Source: Chitinophaga parva (GTDB lineage: Bacteria > Bacteroidota > Bacteroidia > Chitinophagales > Chitinophagaceae). Taken from it: a stretch of 64,000 nt of DNA. Below the pieces are notes generated by a model that saw only the letters and a program-made list of their open reading frames with translations, did no database searches and was not told where the DNA came from. The stretch covers positions 2,046,001 through 2,110,000 of the forward strand of contig NZ_QCYK01000002.1 in the NCBI RefSeq assembly GCF_003071345.1, read 5' to 3'. Numbering within the stretch: the stretch's first letter is position 1; the number at the start of each line of letters is the position of its first letter. Shown here piece by piece: positions 35,500 through 43,030 of the stretch. The position numbers and the translations under genes are program-made.

Positions 35500-35830
35500 T
35501 GAACCGTGTGATTTTTAAAATTCGATGCCAGGTATAGGGCGTTAATGGTACCAGCAGTAGCGATTATCGTATAATCTTTACCGTTATTGGTCAATTGTGT
35601 AATGGTTAAAAATAAGGCGTTAATAGTTAAAAAGTAAATCGCTTTAGCAAAAGTTAAAAGTTAAGCGCCCGGCGCTGTGGTCAGCGCAGCCCCTTGCTGC
35701 AATCAACAATTACCCGGCTGGCGGCTAATGGTTAAATGATCAATGGTAAACAAGGGCGGTTACACCCGTAGTGGTTAAAAATCAGCGCCTGGTGCAGGCG
35801 GGGACCACCGCAAAAATGGTGCCTCTCCAC
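35500..35830. repeat. TTAA/GTTAAA-rich intergenic repeat zone (family B, copy 2)
   Basis: Between the kinase start and the small secreted gene, 35534-35776 is filled with degenerate units such as gcgttaat, ggttaaa, agttaaa and tggtaaa in both orientations. They resemble the zone at 27146-27258. No ORF is supported. Confidence 0.5.
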
Positions 35831-35833
35831 ATG

Positions 35834-35888
35834 AAAAAAGCCGCCGGTCTTCCGGTGGGTGCGAAGCCCGGGTGGAAGAGCGGCGGCT
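35834..35888 (-). terminator. Terminator of the small secreted-protein gene
   Basis: Arms agccgccg (35839-35846) and cggcggct (35881-35888), extended by tcttcc/ggaaga inside, with a six-T run on the minus strand after the stem (A run 35834-35839 on plus). Confidence 0.75.
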
Positions 35889-35922
35889 GTAAAGCGTTTT
35901 TCCGGCAGCTGTTTTAAGTGCC

Positions 35923-36102
35923 TCAGGGTTTGGTGTTAGTGCTGTCCTTCGGCATTTTCTTGTGCATCTTGGACGTCTTGGTGGTTTTCTTGTGCACTTT
36001 GGTCGTGTCTTGCCGGTAAGTGCTGTCCTGGTGGGCTGCTGCGGCAAACCCGGTGCCGGTGGCCAGCAGCAGGGCCAGGGCAAGGATGTTCATGTGTTTC
36101 AT
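35923..36102 (-). CDS. Small secreted lysine/threonine-rich protein
   Basis: 59 residues from ATG 36102 to the stop at 35923. Residues 1-23 are a textbook signal peptide (MKHMNILALALLLATGTG, then FAAAAHQD). The mature part of about 36 residues is hydrophilic and basic, with repeated K-T/H-K units (TTKVHKKTTKTSKMHKK). No family is recognised. It lies 25 bp downstream of the DUF2892 gene in the same direction and is followed by a terminator, so the two probably form a small operon. Its size and charge fit a periplasmic stress or polyanion-binding peptide, which is inference. Similar short basic secreted proteins are commonly left unannotated. Confidence 0.65.
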   Translation of the reverse strand: MKHMNILALALLLATGTGFAAAAHQDSTYRQDTTKVHKKTTKTSKMHKKMPKDSTNTKP

Positions 36103-36127
36103 ATGATGTGTTTTATGTGAGAAATGG

Positions 36128-36424
36128 TTATGCGAAAGTGTTGGCGGCCAGGTTTGCTGCCTTGTCTACGGTGTCGTCCAGTTTTTCAGTGACAGGGCAG
36201 TGGCCGCTGATACCCCGGCACAGCAGGTAACCGCCTATGACCAGGCGGAACAGGCTACGGAACGGTTTATCTTCCAGTTGCACCAGCCCTTTGACGAGCA
36301 TGGCCGCGCCCACGGATACGGACACGACGCGGCTGGTTTTGCCCAGGTTGGGCTCCTTTTCACGGGGTGGCAGGTCCCCGGCGGGAGATAATTGTCTGCT
36401 ACAGCTGTGCCTGGTAATGATCAT
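36128..36424 (-). CDS. DUF2892-like small membrane protein
   Basis: 98 residues. The second half carries the DUF2892/YgaP membrane-domain signature: a short helix VVSVSVGAAMLVKGLV, then RLVIGGYLLCRGISGHCPVTEKL, in which the RGxxGHCP motif is highly characteristic. Two short transmembrane helices are likely. The first ~28 residues, rich in polar and proline residues, are unusual for the family, so translation might begin later. DUF2892 proteins have no known enzymatic role alone, although the domain is often fused to rhodanese. It is upstream of the small secreted protein gene. Confidence 0.7.
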   Translation of the reverse strand: MIITRHSCSRQLSPAGDLPPREKEPNLGKTSRVVSVSVGAAMLVKGLVQLEDKPFRSLFRLVIGGYLLCRGISGHCPVTEKLDDTVDKAANLAANTFA

Positions 36425-36813
36425 ATGCTTTTATGGGATTCACTGCTAAAACCCTGCTGAAGCTGCGGAGCAGGCGTTTATAATGGTCAGTAGCGGGGTT
36501 TTAAGCTGAATGGCATTTGTCTACACATATTCGATTAGTGATATTTTAAAATTCGACTAATTGTAGAATGGGGATGGCAGTGGGGATGAGGCTCCCCGCA
36601 AAGACACAATTAGATATGGTATATATCTGCATATTTGGAAGGAATCCTGCCGGCGTACTCCTATATATAGCCCCGTAAACCGGTAGCTGCCGCATCGGCC
36701 CAAATATGGTGATGGCATAGTTCTTGGCGGTTTTTCTAATGTAAACGCGTTTTTCGAATACTACTGCAGCGAATGTTCACATTTTCCTTCGTAACCCAAA
36801 AAACTTAAACATC
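36425..36813. promoter_or_regulatory. Divergent intergenic region with a 22-bp-spaced direct repeat
   Basis: No ORF. Near-identical attcgattag (36529-36538) and attcgactaa (36551-36560) are spaced 22 bp; within them attagt and actaat also form an inverted repeat. Such spacing suits a dimeric regulator acting on the KGG gene, the DUF2892 gene, or both. The remainder shows nothing recognisable. Confidence 0.35.
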
Positions 36814-37116
36814 ATGAATAACAGTAACGTAGGTACACAGCAGCACGCAAGTAAAACTTCTCACCGCGGCTTTGCAGCCATGGACCCTGAAAAGCAAAGG
36901 GCAATAGCTAGCAAAGGCGGCCAGGCTGCACATGCCAAAGGTACTGCGCACCAGTTCGACTCTGAAGAGGCCCGTGCCGCAGGACGTAAAGGCGGTATGG
37001 CCGTAAGCCGCGATTCCCGCCACATGGCGGAAATAGGCCGCAAAGGCGGGGAAGCCGCCCATCAGAACCGTAAGAAAAGACAAGCCCAACAGCATCAGTC
37101 AGACGATCAGCAATAA
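36814..37116 (+). CDS. KGG-repeat general stress protein (YciG/con-10-like)
   Basis: 100 residues, strongly hydrophilic. Three copies of the KGG motif are visible: RGFAAMDPEKQRAIASKGGQAAH, then AGRKGGMAVS and IGRKGGEAAH, each preceded by a helix starting D/S-P/E-E. This family is linked to stationary-phase and desiccation or oxidative stress in bacteria and to conidiation in fungi; it is thought to be largely disordered. It ends with a Gln-rich basic tail (KKRQAQQHQSDDQQ). Monocistronic, followed by a long hairpin. Confidence 0.88.
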   Translation: MNNSNVGTQQHASKTSHRGFAAMDPEKQRAIASKGGQAAHAKGTAHQFDSEEARAAGRKGGMAVSRDSRHMAEIGRKGGEAAHQNRKKRQAQQHQSDDQQ

Positions 37117-37547
37117 GCTTTTATTGGTCACTGCTCACGCTACCTTGCAAACTACTTGCAACGTAGCAGGGTAGTGACCAACTTATGCGCTGCTGATCAC
37201 CTTACGGCTGCCTGCTGCCGCCGTGTTCTTGTCCTGACTATTCCAATGCCTCGCTTCGTGTAAGGTTGCGTAAAGGAGCCCTGGGTTCCGGCACGTGATG
37301 CCTTCGCAGGCGGGCTTTTTATTTAGGGACCATTTACTTCCTGTACGGGTGAGGCCACTACCTGTGGCCGGGTGCTTATGTGCGCTACTTAAACAGACTG
37401 CTCCTATTTACAGTAAAGCGGCCGTGTAACGGCTGGCTGACCACCGTTTCTCCAAGTGCTTGCCCCACCTGGCGGGTACAGCTGTGAAGTATTCTCCACA
37501 AAATTCTACAATTGAGGCCGCTGGGACACGGTGACCAGCGGGCCGGT
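37117..37547. other. Non-coding stretch containing a 58-base imperfect hairpin
   Basis: A nested structure spans 37124-37181: ttggtcact (37124-37132) with agtgaccaa (37173-37181), then gctac/gtagc, then two ttgcaa copies around a 5-base loop. It lacks a T run, so it is not a plain intrinsic terminator. A second possible hairpin with a T5 tail ends near 37320 (gggctttttattt). No ORF is supported. Confidence 0.45.
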
Positions 37548-38609
37548 CTACAGCTTGGCGCGCTCATACTGGACCGGCCATTGCACATGGGCGCCTAGTT
37601 GGTGGGCCGCACGCAGGGGAAAGTAGGGATCGCGCAGGAGCTCCCGGGCCATGATCACCAGGTCTGCCTGGCCTTCCTGCAAAATAGACTCTGCCTGTAT
37701 GGCGTCCGTGATCATACCAACAGCGCCGGTGGGTATGCCTACTTTGCGCACGGCCTCCGCAAACGGTACCTGGTAGCCCGGGCCTACAGGGATCTTCACC
37801 TTGGGCAGGTTGCCACCGGAAGAGCAGTCCACCAGGTCTACCCCTTTGGTTTTGAGGATCGCCGCCAGGTTCACCGAATCATCAATGGTCCAGCCTCCCT
37901 CTGCCCAGTCTGTAGCGGAGATGCGCACAAACAAGGGATGGTCTGCCGGCCACACCGTACGCACAGCTGCCACTACTTCCAGCAGCAGGCGGATGCGGTT
38001 CTCAAAGCTGCCGCCATAATCATCCGTGCGCTCATTGCTGAAAGGGGAGAGGAACTCGTGTAGCAGGTAACCATGTGCCGCATGTATTTCAATTACCTGG
38101 AAACCTGCCTTCAGCGCGCGTGCTGCTGACAGCTTAAAGGCGTCGGTAACGCGGTCTATGCCTGCCAGGTCCAGCGCCACCGGTATGGGGTAATCCTCTT
38201 TAAAAGGCACTGCGCTCGGTGCATCCGGCGCCCAGCCACCTTCGCTTTCGGGTACTTTGCTGTTGCCTTCCCAGGGCCGCTGTGTACTGGCTTTGCGGCC
38301 GGCATGGGCCAGTTGTATACCGGCTGCCGCGCCCTGGGCCTTCACAAAATCCGTGATGCGTTTCAGGAATTCAATATGGTCATCCTTCCAGATCCCCAGG
38401 TCGTGGGAGGTGATGCGCCCTTCCGGCAGCACCGCCGCCGCTTCCGTGATCACCAGGCCCGCCCCGCCCACAGCGCGGCTGCCCAGGTGTACTAAATGCC
38501 AGTCGTTTGCAAATCCATCATAGCTGGAGTATTCGCACATGGGCGATACCACGATGCGGTTCTTCAAGGTCAGTGAACCCATAGTAAAGGGGGAAAAGAG
38601 AAGTGCCAT
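37548..38609 (-). CDS. NADH:flavin oxidoreductase, Old Yellow Enzyme family (YqjM-like)
   Basis: 353 residues from ATG 38609; nine extra upstream codons are in frame but unlikely. An FMN TIM barrel of the YqjM subclass: SPMCEYS carries the redox-tuning Cys (about residue 25), IQLAHAGRKAS and IEIHAAHGYLLHEFLSPFSN supply active-site histidines, and NERTDDYGGSFENRIRLLLEV is the classic OYE signature. It should reduce activated C=C bonds (enals, enones, maleimides) with NAD(P)H in the cytosol, usually as part of electrophile or oxidative-stress defence. Monocistronic on the minus strand, facing the HYC_CC_PP gene. Confidence 0.94.
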   Translation of the reverse strand: MALLFSPFTMGSLTLKNRIVVSPMCEYSSYDGFANDWHLVHLGSRAVGGAGLVITEAAAVLPEGRITSHDLGIWKDDHIEFLKRITDFVKAQGAAAGIQLAHAGRKASTQRPWEGNSKVPESEGGWAPDAPSAVPFKEDYPIPVALDLAGIDRVTDAFKLSAARALKAGFQVIEIHAAHGYLLHEFLSPFSNERTDDYGGSFENRIRLLLEVVAAVRTVWPADHPLFVRISATDWAEGGWTIDDSVNLAAILKTKGVDLVDCSSGGNLPKVKIPVGPGYQVPFAEAVRKVGIPTGAVGMITDAIQAESILQEGQADLVIMARELLRDPYFPLRAAHQLGAHVQWPVQYERAKL

Positions 38610-38639
38610 GCTGTTGTTTTTGTGTTTGCTCCGCAAAAA

Positions 38640-38695
38640 GTGTACGAGGTATTAAATTGTACAGCGAACCGTGTACAATGTACAAAGTATAATGA
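38640..38695. repeat. GTAC-rich intergenic repeat (family A, copy 2)
   Basis: Units tgtacgagg, ttgtacagcg, gtgtacaatgtaca lie upstream of the OYE gene. The reverse complement resembles the ttgtac cluster at 22508-22543, notably gctgtac and cattgtac. Confidence 0.5.
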
Positions 38696-38847
38696 TCGCA
38701 CAAAAAAATATACCACCGCACCCGATCAAACCGGGTTGCCGCTGGATTACATGATAATGTTACCTAATACATTGTGCGCTGTGCCTTGAACAAAAAATTA
38801 TGCAACAACGTTTCATCATTATATAACGAGGTCTCCAAAACGAATCC

Positions 38848-38855
38848 TACCTTTG
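38848..38855 (+). promoter_or_regulatory. Consensus -7 box just before the HYC_CC_PP gene
   Basis: TACCTTTG is an exact TAnnTTTG match ending five bases before the ATG, which would give a near-leaderless transcript. No clear -33 TTG is seen at the usual distance. Confidence 0.4.
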
Positions 38856-38859
38856 GTTT

Positions 38860-39258
38860 ATGAAAAGCGCCCTGCTACTTTTATTCACCTTCTTTTACCT
38901 GGGTACGGCCAGCGGGGCCACCGTGCATTTGCACTATTGCATGGGAAAGCTGACCGGGTGGGATTTTTGTGAAGACCGTACCGGCAATACCTGTCCTAAT
39001 TGTGGCATGCAAAAGAAAGCAGGCGGCGGGTGCTGCAAGGATGTTCCTGCCTGCACGGTGTCAGAAAAGCAAGCCCCTGCCACGGTGCACAGCCTGCCGG
39101 AGCTGCCTGGATTACTGCCTTTTATATTACCGTATAACCGTTACCGTTATACTCCCGCTGTAGCGGCAGTACCTGCTGCTGGCGGCTATTTGCCTGCACA
39201 GCGGCCACCGGGGCCGGATGTGCCGGTATTCCTCCGCAACTGCGTTTTCAGGATCTGA
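38860..39258 (+). CDS. HYC_CC_PP-type small secreted cysteine-rich protein
   Basis: 132 residues. A signal peptide (MKSALLLLFTFFYLGTASG) is followed by the family hallmark HLHYCMGKLTGWDFC, then a CPNCGM segment and a GGGCCKD cysteine pair, a variable region, and the C-terminal RPPGPDVPVFLRNCVFRI. The family name comes from these HYC, CC and PP motifs. Cysteine spacing suggests metal binding or disulfides in the periplasm. In Bacteroidota such genes commonly sit beside copper and heavy-metal genes; here a Met/His-rich outer-membrane protein follows after 88 bp. Biochemical role unknown. Confidence 0.82.
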   Translation: MKSALLLLFTFFYLGTASGATVHLHYCMGKLTGWDFCEDRTGNTCPNCGMQKKAGGGCCKDVPACTVSEKQAPATVHSLPELPGLLPFILPYNRYRYTPAVAAVPAAGGYLPAQRPPGPDVPVFLRNCVFRI

Positions 39259-39346
39259 TCTTTTTGTTGTATCACCCCGATCTGCCGGCAGGCATTATGC
39301 CTGGCTGGCGCATGATTTCATTTCATTACACAAAAGACCTGCAAAT

Positions 39347-40711
39347 ATGAAACGCAAGCTTGTACTATTATTTACCGCGCTGTTTTTTTCCGGCCTGGCG
39401 GCCAATGCACAACATGATATGCAACACATGCATATGGGAACAGATTCCATGCAGCATGCTACAGATACCGGCAAACCCGCCATGGACATGAATATGGACA
39501 TGGGAGATATGTCCATGCCCATGGGCCACGCTTATTCCCTGCACCTGCCCATGAACCGCAATGGCTCGGGTACCGGCTGGCTGCCGGATGCATCGCCCAT
39601 GTATGGTTATATGTTCATGTCTAAGAAGTGGATGTATATGCTGCACGGAAGCATCTATCCGCGGTACGGGCGCCAGGATGTAAGCCACCAGGGCGTAAGG
39701 GGCGGAGAGAAGTGGGATGCGCCCAACTGGTTTATGTTCATGGGCCAGACCAAAGTCGGGAAGAAAGGGCTGTTCAGCTTTAGCAGTATGTTCTCGCTGG
39801 ATGCGCTCATAGGCGGCAACCATGGCTACCCATTACTGTTCCAGACGGGTGAAAGCTATAAGGGACAGCCCCTGGTAGACTATCAGCACCCGCACGACCT
39901 GTTCTCTGAACTGTCTGTTGCCTATACGTATTCCTTTAATGAAAAATCAGACCTCACCTTTTACTTCGGTTACCCCGGCGAGCCGGCCCTGGGCTCTGTA
40001 GCGTTCATGCATCGCCCCTCGGCGGCCTATGACCCGGATGCCCCACTGAGCCACCACTGGAATGATGGTACCCACATCACTTTCGGGGTGGCCACCATTG
40101 GCTACCGGTATGATAAATGGAAACTGGAAGTCTCCAGCTTCACGGGCCGCGAGCCGGATGAACACCGTTATAATTTTGACCGCATGCGCTTTGATTCGTA
40201 CAGCGGCCGCCTGTCCTTTGCACCCAGCGAGAATTGGAGCCTGCAGGTATCGCATGGTTACATCAAAGGCCCCGAGGACCTGCACCCGGATGAGAACGTG
40301 CACCGCACCACGGCTTCCGCCATCTACAGCAAACCTTTGGGCGACACCCGCCAGCTGGATGTCACCGCCCTTTGGGGCCTGAATAAAGTAAAGGACCACG
40401 ATGGAGAGAATGCCGCCCTGCTGGAAGCCGCCCTGCGCCTGCAAAAATGGGCGTTATACACCCGCTACGAGTTTGTGCAGAAAGATGTGGAAGAACTTAA
40501 CCTGGAAGGTAGTTTCCCGCATGATGCCGTGTTTCCTGTAAACGCGCTCACCCTGGGCTTCAATCGTGATATACTTAACGTGGGCCATATGCGGGTAGCC
40601 GCGGGTGCCCAGGCCACCGGCTATGCGGCAGACAACCGGTTGAATAACCTGTACGGAAAAAATCCCTGGTCAGGAGAGGTGTTCCTGAGGATCTATCCGG
40701 GGAAGATGTAA
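39347..40711 (+). CDS. Outer-membrane-like protein with Met/His-rich N-terminus (probable copper/metal link)
   Basis: 454 residues from ATG 39347, where a signal peptide begins (MKRKLVLLFTALFFSG, cleavage near ANAQ). Residues 20-60 are packed with Met, His and Asp (HDMQHMHMGTDSM, then MDMNMDMGDMSMPMGH), typical of extracytoplasmic Cu(I)/Cu(II) or Ag binding. The remainder has alternating hydrophobic strands with many Trp and Tyr residues (WMYMLHGSIYPRYG, YRYDKWKLEVSSF), consistent with a beta barrel or beta-rich envelope protein. No known family is assigned with confidence. With the upstream Cys-rich protein it probably forms a metal-handling pair. Confidence 0.7.
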   Translation: MKRKLVLLFTALFFSGLAANAQHDMQHMHMGTDSMQHATDTGKPAMDMNMDMGDMSMPMGHAYSLHLPMNRNGSGTGWLPDASPMYGYMFMSKKWMYMLHGSIYPRYGRQDVSHQGVRGGEKWDAPNWFMFMGQTKVGKKGLFSFSSMFSLDALIGGNHGYPLLFQTGESYKGQPLVDYQHPHDLFSELSVAYTYSFNEKSDLTFYFGYPGEPALGSVAFMHRPSAAYDPDAPLSHHWNDGTHITFGVATIGYRYDKWKLEVSSFTGREPDEHRYNFDRMRFDSYSGRLSFAPSENWSLQVSHGYIKGPEDLHPDENVHRTTASAIYSKPLGDTRQLDVTALWGLNKVKDHDGENAALLEAALRLQKWALYTRYEFVQKDVEELNLEGSFPHDAVFPVNALTLGFNRDILNVGHMRVAAGAQATGYAADNRLNNLYGKNPWSGEVFLRIYPGKM

Positions 40712-40872
40712 GTTCAGTTTCCAGGAAGCAATTTCAACCTTCAGGAAAATCATAACATCAAATTTCAATTTCCAAAGTGATGCATACAACTGCTATTGCA
40801 TCATCCCTGTAAACTAAAAGATCGCGTTCCAAGGCCCTGGCGGTGCACATAACCGTTGCCGGCCCACCAATA

Positions 40873-40938
40873 ACAATATCCAATCCGCGCTACGCCTCCG
40901 CCAGACGTGTAGATGAGCAGGATTGGATATTGTCTTTT
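40873..40938 (+). terminator. Possible terminator with long loop
   Basis: 14-bp perfect arms (40873-40886 and 40920-40933: acaatatccaatcc/ggattggatattgt) separated by 33 bases and followed by CTTTTTA on the plus strand. It lies about 160 bp after the Met/His-rich gene and just before the convergent AraC gene. Confidence 0.5.
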
Positions 40939-40979
40939 TATAGCTTGGTTGATGACCCGGTATATGGATGGATACTACG

Positions 40980-41978
40980 TCAGGCGCCCATTGCCATTTG
41001 ATAGCTCTTCCTTTTAAAATCCCCCGGCGGGATGCCATTCCTCCTTTTGAAGGCCGCAATGAAGTTGCTCATATTCTTATAGCCGGCGCCGGCGGCAATG
41101 CGTTTAATGGGAAGGTCCGTTTCCCGCAGCAGGCGTTTGGCTTCTTCCATCCTGGCAACGGTCACAAACTCAAAGATAGTGGTGCCGAAAAGTTGTTTAA
41201 AACCACGTTTCAGTTTAAAATCGTTCATACCGATGCGGCGGGCCAGTTCCAGGGTGCTGATATGCTCATCCATATTTTCCAGCAGCAGGTTCCGGGCGCT
41301 GGCCAGCATTTCCTGGTCCCGTTTTTTGAGCACCATGAGCTGGCGGGGTGCTGCGTTTTCGGGGGTTTCATAGAGCGCCATCATTAGCAGTTCTACCACC
41401 TTGGCCTCCAGGAAATAGTCGCGGGCAGCGCCTTCAAAAGCGCAGTGGCGCAGGCTGCCAATGGTGCGCTGCATGTCCAGCGCAATGGTGCGGTGGCGGG
41501 CGTACAGGGGCTGCCAGCCGGGGAAGGATGTTTCCTGGAAGGCCTGCAATGAGGGAAAGTTGGCAGTGTACTGCGGCAGGTAGTGCCGGTCAAAGGCGAT
41601 GGTGAGCAGGATGTGTTTGCCCCTGGGCAGCAGCAGGTGCCCGCTGCTGCGGTCCATGCGGAACAGGTTATAATGCACATGTTGCAGGTGCACATCCGGC
41701 CCCTGGTCCAGCCGGAACTCCAGCTTGCCTTTGAGGGCAAAAAGCATCACGGCGCATTGTTTACTGGCCTGGAAGGGCAGTTCCACCGGCTCATTGGCCA
41801 GCAGGTGGGTAAGGGTGATCTGGCTGTGCGGCAATTGGGAGGTCTGCATCAGGATAGTGAGGCCTGGTGCCTGTGCGGCGTTCAGCGTGGTGTGCGCAAT
41901 ACGGTACCGCTCACAATGGGCGGGTAGCAGGGTGTCGAACCGGATTCCCTGGCCCCCGTAGGTTAACGGCAATAGCAT
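40980..41978 (-). CDS. AraC-family transcriptional regulator
   Basis: 332 residues. The last ~100 residues hold the double helix-turn-helix: LELARRIGMNDFKLKRGFKQLFGTTIFEFV, then MEEAKRLLRETDLPIKRIAAGAGYKNMSNFIAAFKRRNGIPPGDFK. The N-terminal ~200 residues have a cupin-like beta-rich ligand or dimerisation region without clear family. The Gly-Tyr-x-N-x-S-N-F variant in place of the more common GFxSxSxF is typical of a Bacteroidota/YpdC-like subgroup. It is convergent with the metal-linked pair, so it may regulate that locus or a distant one. ATG at 41978 follows no clear -7 box. Confidence 0.9.
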   Translation of the reverse strand: MLLPLTYGGQGIRFDTLLPAHCERYRIAHTTLNAAQAPGLTILMQTSQLPHSQITLTHLLANEPVELPFQASKQCAVMLFALKGKLEFRLDQGPDVHLQHVHYNLFRMDRSSGHLLLPRGKHILLTIAFDRHYLPQYTANFPSLQAFQETSFPGWQPLYARHRTIALDMQRTIGSLRHCAFEGAARDYFLEAKVVELLMMALYETPENAAPRQLMVLKKRDQEMLASARNLLLENMDEHISTLELARRIGMNDFKLKRGFKQLFGTTIFEFVTVARMEEAKRLLRETDLPIKRIAAGAGYKNMSNFIAAFKRRNGIPPGDFKRKSYQMAMGA

Positions 41979-43030
41979 AGATTGATCGTTTTAATGGTGA
42001 ATGGGGTCCTGCCAAATTACAGTACGCAACTGTACCTTCACTTCAGTATGCCAGCCGGCGCACCGCAACAGTGAGAATAGATAAAATGGATAAGGAGTGC
42101 TTAGCTTTAGATGGCGGCCTCATGCACATAAAGGCGACTTTTTTCGACATGGAGGCGTCATTTATGGAATATTTATCAACGGGTTTTGCACCATCTGGCA
42201 CGGTAATCAGGGCTTATCCGTTAACTAATTGTAAAGGATTCCTGCCGGACTGATAGCGATGTCAGCCATAAATAATTCTCCATTTTAGTGCTTTAATGCA
42301 ACGGAACGTGGTATTAAGACAACAATTTTAGGCTCTTTTGCAGCAAAGGGCCAGGCGGGCGGGTGCGGAGCCAGGGGGAAGTATAACAGAAATCGTTGCA
42401 TTATGATTAATAAATATGTGATAAAAGTGCGTAAGTTTATTGTTAGGTCCGGCTAAACCTTGGTATAGTATTTGTTTAACGAGGATGCACAAGCAATAAC
42501 AAATATTTAAAAAAAACGAATGAAAGTTAATTTTAAATTAACGATATTGCAAAGCACCATATCTCTTGAATAACTGGTACCATGTTTGTCTCTTTAAATC
42601 AACAAAACTGCCGGAGATCATTAGTTCGGCAGGAAACTAAAGCGAGCATTATTATCAGATTGTATTTATTATTAATTACTCAGACCGGAGCCAATTGAAG
42701 GATGAATGTATTGATAATTGTGACACAGCTTTTGACCAACACGTCTCCTCCGTGTTGTTTGCTACGCGACTGAAGAGCATCAATGACCATCGATCACTAT
42801 GAAGCTACGTAGGACTGTCATTTACCGATTGATCTAACAGCTACACTTGTTCTATTTCCTTTCTCCTAGCCTTATGAAATGCTTCGTGCACATTACGGAG
42901 TAGGATTACCTTTTTTCTACCAGTTACACCTTCAACGTGCTACGTTGTAAGTGCCGCATTGCCTTGTCTTTTGCCTTCTGAAGATGACGGGTCCTTGTGT
43001 GCGCTACACCTGGCAACTATGCTTCTTTAT
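41979..43030. promoter_or_regulatory. Long non-coding leader/upstream region of the polysaccharide operon
   Basis: About 1.05 kb without a supported gene; a 60-codon frame at 42071-42253 shows no resemblance to anything known. A promoter-like pair is TTG (42440-42442) and TAGTATTTG (42466-42474), one base longer than TAnnTTTG. Further in, a small hairpin caacacg/cgtgttg (42738-42744 and 42751-42757) precedes TTT. If transcription starts near 42480 the leader is about 550 bases, long enough for regulation by antitermination or RNA structure. Confidence 0.4.

Noticed and set aside
35775..36083. 102-codon minus-strand frame over the small secreted gene
   Set aside because: Arg/Pro-rich shadow of the 59-codon signal-peptide protein, in a different frame and running through its terminator.
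42071..42253. 60-codon frame in the long gap before the polysaccharide block
   Set aside because: No recognisable features beyond an ATG; coding not supported.
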